A stretch of DNA of 64,000 nt from the NCBI GenBank assembly GCA_946539765.1, contig CAMNHO010000005.1, positions 65,754 to 129,753 of the forward strand. Direction: 5' to 3'. Positions 1 to 8,784 of this stretch are shown piece by piece (positions within the stretch are counted from its first letter, which is position 1; every line of letters starts with the position of its first letter). The translations under genes and the position numbers were made by a program. The stretch comes from UBA4312 sp002394635. GTDB taxonomy: Bacteria; Bacillota_I; Bacilli_A; Erysipelotrichales; Erysipelotrichaceae. The notes beneath the pieces are model-generated. The model had not been told where the DNA came from. It ran no database searches and saw only the letters and a program-made list of their open reading frames with translations.

Positions 1-48
1 TATCTTACTTAACAAATTTTAGTAACTGGTTGCCCATATCGGTCATTT

Positions 49-831
49 TTAACCCCATTTATATACTGCTAAACGGTTATTCATATGTTTTCCGATTATC
101 GCAAACAGTTTCCCCCGGATGGTATACTTTTTCATTTCTTCATTGTAACTTGTCTCTGAAACAAGCTCTATCCTGGATTCTAAGTCCAAATACTCTTTTC
201 CGGATTTCGTTCCCCAGCCAAAGGTCGCATTTGTATGCTTCACGGCATCATGGTGTTTACTGTTTTTTTCCAAAATCGGTGAGTGCAATTCAGCCAGTAA
301 ATAACCGCGAGGAAAACAGTCACACAACATATGCAGACATGTCTGTACCTGCTCCTTCGAAAAATATTCCAGGACCCCTTCCATCACAACAATATACATA
401 TCTGCCTTAGGAATTGCGGACGTCCAGCTTCCATCCAGGGCATTTCCTTCCATCATGGTGCACCGGTCTTTATCCACAAACACCTTTCGACGAACCTCGA
501 TCTGATCTGGAAGATCCACGTCGAACCATTGGATACGGCCATTATCTACTTGTGAAAACTTGTCATCGAACCCACAGCCCAGATTGATGCACACAGCCTC
601 CGGGTATGCATGGATCAAAGCTCGCAGTTGATTGCGAAACAGGATCGTTCTGGCTACCACACCCTCATAGGAAAGGAAGGGGTCATATTTGCTGACATCC
701 ACACCAAGCGTGTCGATGATTTCCTTAGCTTTCAAATCGATAATTCGGGGATTCGGCCGACTGGTTTCACTTGCTTTGATTGCCAGTGGGATCAATGCCG
801 TTTCCTGTATATCGCCAAATTTTAAATCCAT
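49..831 (-). CDS. LCM-type SAM-dependent O-methyltransferase
   Basis: The 260-residue protein fits the leucine carboxyl methyltransferase-like group (COG3315 type), which moves a methyl group from SAM to a small molecule or carboxylate. The glycine-rich SAM loop NLGCGFD is at residues 83-89 and the next acidic strand, WFDVDLP, at 102-108. The start is supported by AGGAGG seven bases before the ATG. No neighbour suggests a substrate; the adjacent glycyl radical genes end just upstream and a promoter lies between them. The family is clear, the reaction is not. Confidence 0.8.
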   Translation of the reverse strand: MDLKFGDIQETALIPLAIKASETSRPNPRIIDLKAKEIIDTLGVDVSKYDPFLSYEGVVARTILFRNQLRALIHAYPEAVCINLGCGFDDKFSQVDNGRIQWFDVDLPDQIEVRRKVFVDKDRCTMMEGNALDGSWTSAIPKADMYIVVMEGVLEYFSKEQVQTCLHMLCDCFPRGYLLAELHSPILEKNSKHHDAVKHTNATFGWGTKSGKEYLDLESRIELVSETSYNEEMKKYTIRGKLFAIIGKHMNNRLAVYKWG

Positions 832-883
832 ATTGTTACCTCCTGTTGAAGTGTTAGAGTAGACTAACTCGTCTTGTGTTATT

Positions 884-905
884 ATACCCCGTCCAAGCGG
901 GGTAT
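884..905 (-). promoter_or_regulatory. Palindrome within the methyltransferase promoter, or terminator of the glycyl radical operon
   Basis: An 8-bp inverted repeat (ATACCCCG, six-base loop, CGGGGTAT) precedes the methyltransferase. On the minus strand its right arm runs into TATAAT, with TAGACA 18 bases upstream, so the hairpin fills a promoter spacer. It could be an operator or a terminator for the upstream activase gene. The T-run is poor, which favours the operator reading slightly. Confidence 0.45.
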
Positions 906-913
906 GTCTATCT

Positions 914-1825
914 TTATCCTTTGATCAAATGTTCGATTCCATGTGTCTGCACAACCTTATAAAAGTGGTTCATTTCTTCTTTGGTGAACATCTTTTGTTT
1001 TCCCAAAGGATATTCTTTCTCCACCAATTCATATTTCGATTCAGCTAACGGATTATAATTCAGCAATTCATAACTTACCTTTGGGTATATACCGGATATA
1101 TATTCAGCAATACTGGCAAGGTTATCCTTTGTTGCGGTATATCCGGGAATCAAAGGGGTTCGAATGATCACTTTATCTTTGTGCTTACTCTGCAGGACCC
1201 AGTGAATATTTTTCAGGATTTGCTCATTCTCTACCCCGGTTGATTGTTTATGAAGTTTTGAATCAAACAGCTTACAATCTATATATACTTGATCCAGATT
1301 TTCCATCACCCTTTTCACCAGATCCAAGGGAGCATAAACCGTTGTTTCCATAGCTGTATGGATTCCCTCCTTCTGGCATCGTTTCAATATCTCCACCAGG
1401 AAATCCTTCTGCATCAAGGGCTCGCCTCCGGAGAATGTCACGCCCCCTCCATGACGGAAGAAAACCATATCCTCTTTGATCTTATCCACCAACGTGTCCA
1501 CATCATACCAGGTGCTGTCATAACGAATGGCTCCGGATGGACATGCTTTGATGACAGAATCAAAATCTTCAAAGGTCAAATTAAACCAAGGACGATCATC
1601 CTTATATACGATCTGTCCTTTTTTTGCCGCCTGCTCGCAACGGCGACAGTGAATACAGCTACTTTTAAAGTACAAAGGCCGTCGGTTTATCGTGAGACCT
1701 TCAGGGTTCTGACACCATTTGCACCGAAGTGGACACCCTTTGAAAAAGACGGTCGTTCGAATGCCGGCCCCATCGTGTACCGCAAAGCGCTTTATATCAA
1801 ATACCAGTGCTTTAGATGTCTTCAT
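914..1825 (-). CDS. Glycyl radical enzyme activase (radical SAM)
   Basis: This 303-residue enzyme would use SAM and a 4Fe-4S cluster to place the glycyl radical on the partner encoded just upstream. The radical SAM motif CPLRCKWC gives Cys31, Cys35 and Cys38. An inserted ferredoxin-like part has Cys57, Cys60 and Cys63, with a fourth Cys in ACPSGAI, so one extra cluster rather than the usual two seems likely. I chose the ATG at 1825, giving a 14-bp overlap with the glycyl radical enzyme gene and hence translational coupling; a longer in-frame start adds 17 unlikely residues. Confidence 0.9.
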   Translation of the reverse strand: MKTSKALVFDIKRFAVHDGAGIRTTVFFKGCPLRCKWCQNPEGLTINRRPLYFKSSCIHCRRCEQAAKKGQIVYKDDRPWFNLTFEDFDSVIKACPSGAIRYDSTWYDVDTLVDKIKEDMVFFRHGGGVTFSGGEPLMQKDFLVEILKRCQKEGIHTAMETTVYAPLDLVKRVMENLDQVYIDCKLFDSKLHKQSTGVENEQILKNIHWVLQSKHKDKVIIRTPLIPGYTATKDNLASIAEYISGIYPKVSYELLNYNPLAESKYELVEKEYPLGKQKMFTKEEMNHFYKVVQTHGIEHLIKG

Positions 1826-4148
1826 ACGCTGTTCTCTCAATGATCTCATCCTGCAGCTTTTCAGCCAGCTCCACAAAGTAGGCTGTATAGCCTGCCACCC
1901 GAATCGTCAGAGAGCGATGCCGTTCCGGATGGATCTTGGCATCCAAAAGATCCTCTCGATTCACGACATTAAACTGAATATGCGGGACCTCCAGATCCAC
2001 AAAAGCACGCAGGAAGTTTTCAAACTTCATCCGACCGGTTTCTGTTTGGAAGAACGATGGTAAGAACTTCATGTTCAGCAGTCCGCCATTGGTTGTATAA
2101 GAGTCTTTCATCCGGGATACCGATTTTAAAACGGCCGTCGGTCCGGTAACATCTCTTCCGTAGACAGGGGACAGACCCCCATCCGCTAGTGGATCGCCGG
2201 CGTTCCTTCCATCCGGACTGGCCCCGACATTTTCTCCCATCGGTACATGAGCGCTGACTGTATACATCCCTGTATGGAATGGCCCACCTCGATAATTTGT
2301 ATATTCCTTCATCCGCTCACGGAAATAACCGGCCCATTTGGAACCTAGCTGATCGACCCACAGGACATCATTTCCGTATTTCGGCACTTTATGGATCAAC
2401 ATGGTCTGTAAAATTTCATACCCTTTAAAATCGGCTCGTAATGCTTCCAGTAACTGTGTACCGGATACTTCTTTCTCGTCATAGACCAGCTGTTTGATGG
2501 CAGCCAAAGAATCTGCCAGATTGGCTACCTGGATCATTTGTATACCCGATAGGTTATAATGTGCGCCTCCTTTAGTCACATCCAGCCCCTTTTCCATACA
2601 ATCGTCGATAACACAGGACAAGAAAGCTGTCGGCAGATACGCTTGATGGGCTTTCTCCACCACAACTTCCGCTTTCATCATCTCTTCAATAAAATGATCT
2701 ACTTGTATACGGAAAGCCTTTTCCAATTCTGCAAAGGATTTATATGTATCCAGACCTCCTAGATCCAATCCGATCTTCTGTTGTGTCAGCAGACAGGTTC
2801 CATGGTTCAGCGTTAATTCCAGGGTTTTGTTCAAGTTGAACATCGCAGCATCCGACCAGCCCAGGTTATCTCCCTGGGTTGTCAGCTCCACACAGCCGAC
2901 GATGGCATAATCGTATGCATCTTTTCTTTCAATGTGCAGATCTTTGATCATCGTTTCCATGATGGCTTCATCGTTAAAGAACTGTGGCATGCCACTGCCT
3001 TTAGCCACAACCTTGATTGCCTGCTGCATCAGTTCATGGCTGGAATTCTTGTTCAGACGAACGCTTAGATTTGGCTGTGGGAGACCGATATCGTATTGTG
3101 CCTGCAGCAACAGCATCGATAAGTCATTGTATGTATCTTTTCCGTTTTCATCCACTCCGCCAACCGCAATGTTGAATCCGATCGGGAAACCCGCAAAGTA
3201 TTTTGCGCTGTTCTGATTGCGCATATAAACGATCTGATTAAATTTCAACCATAAACATTCTAGGATCTCCAAAGCCTTGTCCTTCGTCATCCGGCCACTT
3301 TCGATATCTTTTTCATAATATGGATACAGATATCGGTCCATGCGTCCCGGTGAAAAGCTGGATGCATTGGATTCCATCTGCAGGATCACAAACAAAAACC
3401 AGATGGACTGCACCGCTTCATGAAAGCTCTGTGCGGGCCGTTCAGCCAGGTTTCGGCAAATAACCGCTACGTCCCGCAAAGAACGACTGTATTGCTCCGG
3501 AACATCGTCGATCATCGAATCAATCAGATCAGCATACCGGACCATAAAATGACAGGATGCCGACATAACGATCTCACAGCACGTATAAAACTCTTTCTGG
3601 GTATCATCACACGTTTCCAAATGCTTCAAAGCCTCTTTCCGGATGCCCGAAGGCCCCTTTTCCAGCCAAAGACGTACATTCGGACAAATATGGCCTTGTG
3701 CATGATCTTTCTGATTGATCTTCACAACTTTGGCAATGTCTGATATTCTTTCTCCGTATTCGCGAACGATCCCTGCTTCCAACGAGCGCTCTTTCCAATA
3801 CGGATAGATGGTTTCACGGAATTCTTTGATATCTTCTTCCTTGATCAGAAACCGGTCCTGTGGACGTGTTGGTAAGGTTTCAAATTCCCGATTGACCCAG
3901 GAACAGCCACTTTCAGGAAACACCACTCCATAACGAACACCCTTGGTACGATTTCCCACAACAAGTTCTTCCGGTTCTATACCTATTTCTATTTTCTCCA
4001 ATGAGGCCTTGAGCGACAAAGCCCGTTTCATCGGAATGCTTAATTCTTCGTTTTCTTTATATACTCTGGTTATAATGCGCGCCTGCTCAATGGATGCATA
4101 ACGAGGTTCCTGTAACATTTTGTCTTTTAATATTTGGATCCGATTCAT
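1812..4148 (-). CDS. Glycyl radical enzyme, diol/glycerol dehydratase-like, substrate unknown
   Basis: At 778 residues it has normal length for the pyruvate formate-lyase-like family. The C-terminal radical loop RVAGYTAYF places the radical on Gly753. The active-site loop is GCVE, with thiyl Cys419 and Glu421, and Asp433 falls 14 residues after the Cys as in B12-independent glycerol and propanediol dehydratases. A GH..P segment near His153 resembles their conserved histidine. No propanediol microcompartment genes are nearby, and the region next to GCVE (LTTQG) differs from the dehydratases I know. It is followed by its activase and preceded by a DeoR regulator. Dehydratase chemistry is an inference. 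Confidence 0.85.
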   Translation of the reverse strand: MNRIQILKDKMLQEPRYASIEQARIITRVYKENEELSIPMKRALSLKASLEKIEIGIEPEELVVGNRTKGVRYGVVFPESGCSWVNREFETLPTRPQDRFLIKEEDIKEFRETIYPYWKERSLEAGIVREYGERISDIAKVVKINQKDHAQGHICPNVRLWLEKGPSGIRKEALKHLETCDDTQKEFYTCCEIVMSASCHFMVRYADLIDSMIDDVPEQYSRSLRDVAVICRNLAERPAQSFHEAVQSIWFLFVILQMESNASSFSPGRMDRYLYPYYEKDIESGRMTKDKALEILECLWLKFNQIVYMRNQNSAKYFAGFPIGFNIAVGGVDENGKDTYNDLSMLLLQAQYDIGLPQPNLSVRLNKNSSHELMQQAIKVVAKGSGMPQFFNDEAIMETMIKDLHIERKDAYDYAIVGCVELTTQGDNLGWSDAAMFNLNKTLELTLNHGTCLLTQQKIGLDLGGLDTYKSFAELEKAFRIQVDHFIEEMMKAEVVVEKAHQAYLPTAFLSCVIDDCMEKGLDVTKGGAHYNLSGIQMIQVANLADSLAAIKQLVYDEKEVSGTQLLEALRADFKGYEILQTMLIHKVPKYGNDVLWVDQLGSKWAGYFRERMKEYTNYRGGPFHTGMYTVSAHVPMGENVGASPDGRNAGDPLADGGLSPVYGRDVTGPTAVLKSVSRMKDSYTTNGGLLNMKFLPSFFQTETGRMKFENFLRAFVDLEVPHIQFNVVNREDLLDAKIHPERHRSLTIRVAGYTAYFVELAEKLQDEIIERTAYEDI

Positions 4149-4173
4149 ATACGTGCTCCTTCTCTATATCTTT

Positions 4174-4201
4174 ATTATAAACAAGCGAAGAAATAATTCA
4201 A
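4174..4201 (-). promoter_or_regulatory. Sigma-A promoter for the glycyl radical operon
   Basis: On the minus strand TTGAAT (4201-4196) and TATAAT (4179-4174) are separated by 16 bases, 26 bases before the ATG at 4148. The -35 box overlaps the palindrome at 4199-4214. Confidence 0.65.
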
Positions 4202-4214
4202 TAAAACTTTATTG
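4199..4214. promoter_or_regulatory. Candidate DeoR operator
   Basis: CAATAAAACTTTATTG is a near-perfect 16-bp palindrome overlapping the stop of the DeoR gene and the -35 of the glycyl radical operon. Related CAATAAT and CAATAAAA words occur at 4967-4987 before the DeoR gene itself, consistent with autoregulation. This is a pattern inference. Confidence 0.45.
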
Positions 4215-4934
4215 TTCTTTATCGTTTTTTATTGTTTCTGTTATTGTTTTTGCGAAGTCATCTGTGTGTGCGTACATATAGCTGCCTTCAAAGTGAAGCT
4301 TCTCACTCTCCATCACCAGATAGGCTTTTCCGGATTGAGATAACGCGGTTTTCTTTGTCAATCCGTCCTCCATACTATAGGAATAGACTCCCTTGTCTTC
4401 TTCATGCACGGCAACTGTGCTTAGAAAAGACACATCAAAATGATACTTCATCAGTTGATCGATCACATATGTACCGATAAAGCCATCTCTGGATGGATTA
4501 AATGTACCACCAATAAACACAAAAGACCCTTCCCATTGACAGAATATATCAATCAGATCGATCATACTGGTCACAACCGTACAGAGAATATTTCTCTCTA
4601 CGATCAATCGGGCAATCTCTATAGAGATCGTAGATATATCCAGATATACCGTCTGTCCCGGTTCTATGTATTCCACTGCCTGTAGAGCTATTTCTTTTTT
4701 TTGCCTGGTTCGTACATTTTTTCTATCCTTGACCCGGATCCTGTCAAACGTTTGGCGAGCAGGAATAGCTCCCCCGTGGATCCGTTTACACTGGTTGTTT
4801 TTTTCCAAAATATTCAGATCTTTACGAATACAGTCCTGGGTCACCTTGAATTCTTTAGCTAACAACTGTACCGAGACCTTTCCTTCCAGATCGAGCTTTC
4901 TTAAAATCTGTTCATGCCTTTCATGCTGCAGCAT
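4209..4934 (-). CDS. DeoR-family transcriptional regulator
   Basis: The 241-residue protein has an N-terminal winged helix (about residues 3-58), including the DeoR pattern VTQDCIRKDLNILE and RIHGGAI, followed by a DeoRC sensor domain that usually binds a phosphorylated sugar or related effector. Its gene ends 60 bp before the glycyl radical enzyme and both face the same way, so it probably controls that operon. A ribosome site (GAGGTGAT) supports the start. The effector is unknown. Confidence 0.88.
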   Translation of the reverse strand: MLQHERHEQILRKLDLEGKVSVQLLAKEFKVTQDCIRKDLNILEKNNQCKRIHGGAIPARQTFDRIRVKDRKNVRTRQKKEIALQAVEYIEPGQTVYLDISTISIEIARLIVERNILCTVVTSMIDLIDIFCQWEGSFVFIGGTFNPSRDGFIGTYVIDQLMKYHFDVSFLSTVAVHEEDKGVYSYSMEDGLTKKTALSQSGKAYLVMESEKLHFEGSYMYAHTDDFAKTITETIKNDKEQ

Positions 4935-4991
4935 AGTATCACCTCATCCTCATTATTACAGATAAACAATAATTTTCAATAAAAAACACGT

Positions 4992-5018
4992 AAAAAGAGC
5001 CTGACATTAGTCAAGCTC
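4992..5018 (-). terminator. Intrinsic terminator of the symporter operon
   Basis: On the minus strand a 9-bp stem with one G-T pair (GAGCTTGAC / GTCAGGCTC) is followed by TTTTTAC. It overlaps the stop of the solute-binding gene and separates that operon from the DeoR gene. Confidence 0.75.
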
Positions 5019-5834
5019 GTCAATGACAATATTGGCTATCTCTATCAGCCCTTCTTTATCCTTGGAGGCTGCCACTCCGTAATACTGTGTTGCAAACCGG
5101 TCATCGAGAATCTTCCGGTCTTCTTGCATATAACCTTCCAGAATCGTTACATCGACAGAGAACACATCAATATTCCCTCTTGTCAGCTCCTCGCTCAGTT
5201 CATCGTATGTACGATAGGATACAAAGCGAGGGGAGATCTTGATTCCATGATTCTGCAGATATTTGATGAAATCCTCTCTTGTTGTGGAATTGGTCATGAC
5301 ACCGATCGTCTTTCCATCCAGATCCATGACCGAACGGATCCTTTCTTCCGATAATGTGCTGGCATCGCTCCGATTGGAATTGACCATCAATCCGATCGAG
5401 CTTTTCCAATAGCTGTCAGAGAAATTCACCACTTCTTTCCGGGCATTCGTAATCGTATAGGTTGCGATCACATAATCCACCTGGTCCGAAGTCAGAACAA
5501 GCTCCCTGTTTTCAACTTCCACCGGTTCAAAATGTACCAGTTCTTTTTCTCTGGCTTGTTCCACACTTACATCAAAGATCTTTGCTGCAATACTATAGGC
5601 TATGTCAATTTCCATACCCTCATACGTATTGGTTTCCGGATCCAGATATCCAAAACCCGGCACATCATCTTTACAAGCTACGCGCAGATATCCGCGGTCA
5701 ATAATGGCCTGAACATCTTCTGTTATAACCACTTCCTGTGGTTTTTTTTCTTTTTTATCCGAAGTATTGTTCGTAGAAGTACTGCAGGCAGCCAGGCATA
5801 ATGCGAAGAGCAAAACTGCAATTTTTTTGAACAT
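5007..5834 (-). CDS. Family 3 solute-binding lipoprotein
   Basis: The 275-residue protein starts with a lipoprotein signal and lipobox LAAC (Cys16), so it should be anchored outside the membrane. The body matches the amino-acid type (family 3) solute-binding fold, with segments such as RGYLRVACKDDVPGFGY and GMEIDIAYSIAAKIF. No ABC permease or ATPase accompanies it; instead it follows a DAACS symporter by 11 bp. It may pass ligand to that carrier or act as a sensor. The ligand is likely an amino acid or dicarboxylate, by family only. Confidence 0.82.
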   Translation of the reverse strand: MFKKIAVLLFALCLAACSTSTNNTSDKKEKKPQEVVITEDVQAIIDRGYLRVACKDDVPGFGYLDPETNTYEGMEIDIAYSIAAKIFDVSVEQAREKELVHFEPVEVENRELVLTSDQVDYVIATYTITNARKEVVNFSDSYWKSSIGLMVNSNRSDASTLSEERIRSVMDLDGKTIGVMTNSTTREDFIKYLQNHGIKISPRFVSYRTYDELSEELTRGNIDVFSVDVTILEGYMQEDRKILDDRFATQYYGVAASKDKEGLIEIANIVIDELD

Positions 5835-5845
5835 ACACGCTCCTT

Positions 5846-7105
5846 TTATGATTTTTCAAAGATATTGCGGTCCAAAGCTTTGTTTTGATGGGCCACAATG
5901 GTCGTACATACTGCATCTCCGGTAATATTTACAGCCGTACGCAACATATCCAGAATACGGTCGATTCCCATGATCAGTGCAATTCCTTCCGTTGGCAGAC
6001 CGACAGAAGTCAATACCATAGACAAGGTGATCAAACCTACGCTCGGTACACCGGCCGTTCCGATGGAAGCCAGTGTGGCTGTTGCGATAACGGTTGCCAT
6101 ATTTCCCAAAGTCAGCGGCATTCCATATACCTGCGAAATAAAGATGACCGCAACCCCCTGCATGATGGCTGTACCGTCCATATTGATCGTCGCACCTAAA
6201 GGAATTGTAAATGACGAGATCTTCTTTGATACACCCATCTTCGTGTTCAATGTATCGATAGACATTGGGATGGTCGCATTGCTGGTTGCTGTCGTAAACG
6301 CAAACATCATTACCGGGAAGAATTTCTTAATGAACTTCGCCGGATTCAGACGCGTAAAGATAAACAATAAAATCTGATATACAAGGAAACATTGAATAGC
6401 CAGAGCCAGTGTGACAGATAACATATACTTCAACATTGGCAAGAAGGCATCAAACCCAATTTCGGCAAACGTCTTACAGATCAGACAGAATACGCCAACC
6501 GGGGCTGCACTCATTACAGCCATGGTCATTTCCATCATTACATCGTTAAATTGACTGAAGAAGTTAGCCACAGTGCTGGCTTTATTTCCGAGTTTGGCCA
6601 GCATGATACCGATAAACAACGCAAAGACAATGATCGGAAGCATATCCCCATTTGCCAATGAATTGATTGGGTTTTTCGGTATGATATTCAATAATGTGTC
6701 AACAAAATTAGTCGCTTCCGCTACCGTTACTTCCGAAGACTGTACCGCATCCAATGTAATGCCGATTCCCGGATTGATAACCGAGGCAAGACCTAAAGCG
6801 ACAGCTACAGCTATCGCTGTCGTGAACAAATAAAATATAATGGTTCGTACGCCGACCCTTCCTAAGGTTTTGGTATCGCCGATAGCCATACTTCCACAGA
6901 TCAAAGAGCAGAAGACCAAAGGAACGACCAACATCTGCATCAAACGAATAAAGCCTTGTCCGACCACATACAGAACGCCATTGATCAGGACCGTGTCCTT
7001 AATATAGCCGTCCGGCACAAAATAATGCATTAAAACTCCCAATACAGCACCAGACAATAAAGATATAAAGATCTTTGTCGATAAGTTCAATTTCTTCTTA
7101 TTCAA
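5846..7105 (-). CDS. Dicarboxylate/amino acid:cation symporter (DAACS family)
   Basis: This 419-residue membrane protein matches the glutamate/dicarboxylate sodium symporter family, with about eight hydrophobic segments, the re-entrant serine-rich loop, and the ATINMDGTAIMQG motif in helix 7. It uses a TTG start: GGAGGG lies at 7118-7113, seven bases before it. That ribosome site is inside the last codons of rmlD, which it overlaps by 8 bp, so translation is probably coupled. Its cargo is not defined by sequence; the binding lipoprotein downstream suggests an amino acid or organic acid. Confidence 0.9.
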   Translation of the reverse strand: MNKKKLNLSTKIFISLLSGAVLGVLMHYFVPDGYIKDTVLINGVLYVVGQGFIRLMQMLVVPLVFCSLICGSMAIGDTKTLGRVGVRTIIFYLFTTAIAVAVALGLASVINPGIGITLDAVQSSEVTVAEATNFVDTLLNIIPKNPINSLANGDMLPIIVFALFIGIMLAKLGNKASTVANFFSQFNDVMMEMTMAVMSAAPVGVFCLICKTFAEIGFDAFLPMLKYMLSVTLALAIQCFLVYQILLFIFTRLNPAKFIKKFFPVMMFAFTTATSNATIPMSIDTLNTKMGVSKKISSFTIPLGATINMDGTAIMQGVAVIFISQVYGMPLTLGNMATVIATATLASIGTAGVPSVGLITLSMVLTSVGLPTEGIALIMGIDRILDMLRTAVNITGDAVCTTIVAHQNKALDRNIFEKS

Positions 7106-7952
7106 TGATATACCCTCCCTTTTGCTTCAATGTATCCAGATACGCTTTTAACGCAACCTTCCAGTCACATGGTTCCGGTACGCCATCCAAGCGTAACATC
7201 ATATTATCCAAAACAGAGTACACCGGGCGGCAGTCATCAGCTTCTGAAATCGGAAAGACCTCGATATCAGATCCCATATCTTTAACGATTTCACGGGCCA
7301 ATTCATAACGTGAACAAGATCCCTTGCATACCGCATGATAGATCCCGTTCAGATCGTTTTCCACAAATTCCATAACAACCTTTGCCAGCTCGGTCGCACT
7401 AGTTGGGCTGGAAAACTGATTGATGGAAGCACGGAACGGTACATTGTCTTTCACTGCACGCATCACCTGATCCACATAATCTTTTCCGGTGCCATAAACC
7501 CAGGAGCTTCTAAGAATCACAAAGTTGTTGGTCATGGAAAGAATGAACTGCTCTCCGGCCAGCTTTGATTTTCCGTAGATCGTTCTTGGTTTGACATAAT
7601 CAAATTCATTTAATGGTTCATTCTCTTTTCCCGAGAATACATCATCGGTCGACAGCTGGATCAGCTTACATGACATATAATTTGCTTCTGTCGCCAGATT
7701 TCGTGCTCCTAGTGAATTGACACGATAGGCTTCATCCGGATCATCCATACATTCTTGCAAATCAGTAATAGCTGCACAATTGATGACGACATCCGGACGA
7801 TTTCTTTGCATATACATCCTGACCTGTTCAGGGGACGCAACATCAACTTCTTCTTTCCCCGTCATAAACAGTTCATATTTCCCTGTATTCATCAGTTTTT
7901 GTAAAGCCGTACCCAAATGGCCATAGGCTCCACATATCCAGATTTTTTTCAT
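7098..7952 (-). CDS. rmlD: dTDP-4-dehydrorhamnose reductase family protein (RmlD-like)
   Basis: The 284-residue protein is an extended SDR. It has the NAD(P) motif GAYGHLGTALQ near residue 8, the STDDVFSG segment and the catalytic YGKSKLAGE (Tyr-x3-Lys) pattern of RmlD, which reduces dTDP-4-dehydrorhamnose in cell-surface sugar synthesis. No rmlA, rmlB or rmlC is nearby and the gene is instead coupled to a cation symporter, so the classical role is not assured. RmlD relatives also act on other 4-keto sugars. GGAGGAG precedes the ATG. Confidence 0.8.
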   Translation of the reverse strand: MKKIWICGAYGHLGTALQKLMNTGKYELFMTGKEEVDVASPEQVRMYMQRNRPDVVINCAAITDLQECMDDPDEAYRVNSLGARNLATEANYMSCKLIQLSTDDVFSGKENEPLNEFDYVKPRTIYGKSKLAGEQFILSMTNNFVILRSSWVYGTGKDYVDQVMRAVKDNVPFRASINQFSSPTSATELAKVVMEFVENDLNGIYHAVCKGSCSRYELAREIVKDMGSDIEVFPISEADDCRPVYSVLDNMMLRLDGVPEPCDWKVALKAYLDTLKQKGGYIIE

Positions 7953-8071
7953 ATAGCATTCTCCTCCTATTAAAAATTAACTTAACTTATATATTTCAGT
8001 TTCTCATGGTCTTATAAAAAACACAAATAATTCAACAGTCTTTCTCTATAATATCAATAAATATTCTGCTT

Positions 8072-8509
8072 CTATGATTCCGTATCTTCAGCCGGCACTG
8101 TACGAATCGTTATAGAACCATTCGTTTTATTCTTCCGGATCTCTACATTCAACATATAATCTCCTGGTTTCACTTCGTATTCCTCAGAACCGGATCGATT
8201 GACTGTCACCTCCAGCTCGGCATTCGCATCATCCATTTTATCCGTATCGGGATCCTCATCTGAATCTGACGATCCAATCAATTCAATTTCAACTTCACCA
8301 TTATCCATAGTAGATTCAAAGACCACTTTTTCGCCATTTCCAACTGTAAGTATTCCAGTCGTGCTCTCTATGTCCTCGGATGCATTCTCCATAACGATCT
8401 TCGCTTCCTTTTCATTTACTGCATCGACCATTAACGTGCCTCCTGCCTCTGTGCATCCAGTCAATGCCAGGGCAAAAGCTGTCACCAGCCATATCGTTTT
8501 TCTTTTCAT
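8072..8509 (-). CDS. Small lipoprotein of unknown function
   Basis: The 145-residue protein has a lipoprotein signal with lipobox LTGC, giving acylated Cys19 and about 127 mature residues. The mature part is acidic, has an Asp/Ser-rich stretch near the middle and beta-strand-like alternation, suggesting a small extracellular beta-sandwich. I do not recognise the family. GGAGGATCTGGG precedes the ATG. It is probably monocistronic, lying between rmlD and the feo operon terminator. Confidence 0.65.
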   Translation of the reverse strand: MKRKTIWLVTAFALALTGCTEAGGTLMVDAVNEKEAKIVMENASEDIESTTGILTVGNGEKVVFESTMDNGEVEIELIGSSDSDEDPDTDKMDDANAELEVTVNRSGSEEYEVKPGDYMLNVEIRKNKTNGSITIRTVPAEDTES

Positions 8510-8560
8510 CCCAGATCCTCCTATTGTATTAAAAATATTATCGTTAATCCTATTATAACG

Positions 8561-8590
8561 AAAAAAAGCTTACTGACAAAATCAGTAAGC
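8561..8590 (-). terminator. Intrinsic terminator of the feo operon
   Basis: A perfect 9-bp stem (GCTTACTGA / TCAGTAAGC, five-base loop) is followed on the minus strand by seven T residues. It begins a few bases after the stop of the Cys-rich feo gene. Confidence 0.9.
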
Positions 8591-8596
8591 GAATAA

Positions 8597-8773
8597 TCAA
8601 ATTGTTTTCGGATGATCTTTTCGATAGCGTTCCACTAAGGACGGACCCTCTTTATGACTGCAAATTTTTCCACATTTGGCACACTCTTCCTGACAAGCCC
8701 CATGTTTTCTTACATAAGAGACAGCCCCTATGAAACAAATCGCAAGAATAGCCGATACAAGAATGGTTGCCAT
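8597..8773 (-). CDS. FeoB-associated Cys-rich membrane protein
   Basis: This 58-residue protein has one N-terminal membrane helix (MATILVSAILAICFIGAVSY), then a Cys cluster (HGACQEECAKCGKICSH). This is the layout of the small FeoB-associated Cys-rich proteins that end many feo operons. It lies 11 bp after feoB, with AAAGGAT before its ATG. It may help iron handling at the FeoB pore, but its biochemical role is not established. Confidence 0.85.
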   Translation of the reverse strand: MATILVSAILAICFIGAVSYVRKHGACQEECAKCGKICSHKEGPSLVERYRKDHPKTI

Positions 8774-8784
8774 AACTATCCTTT

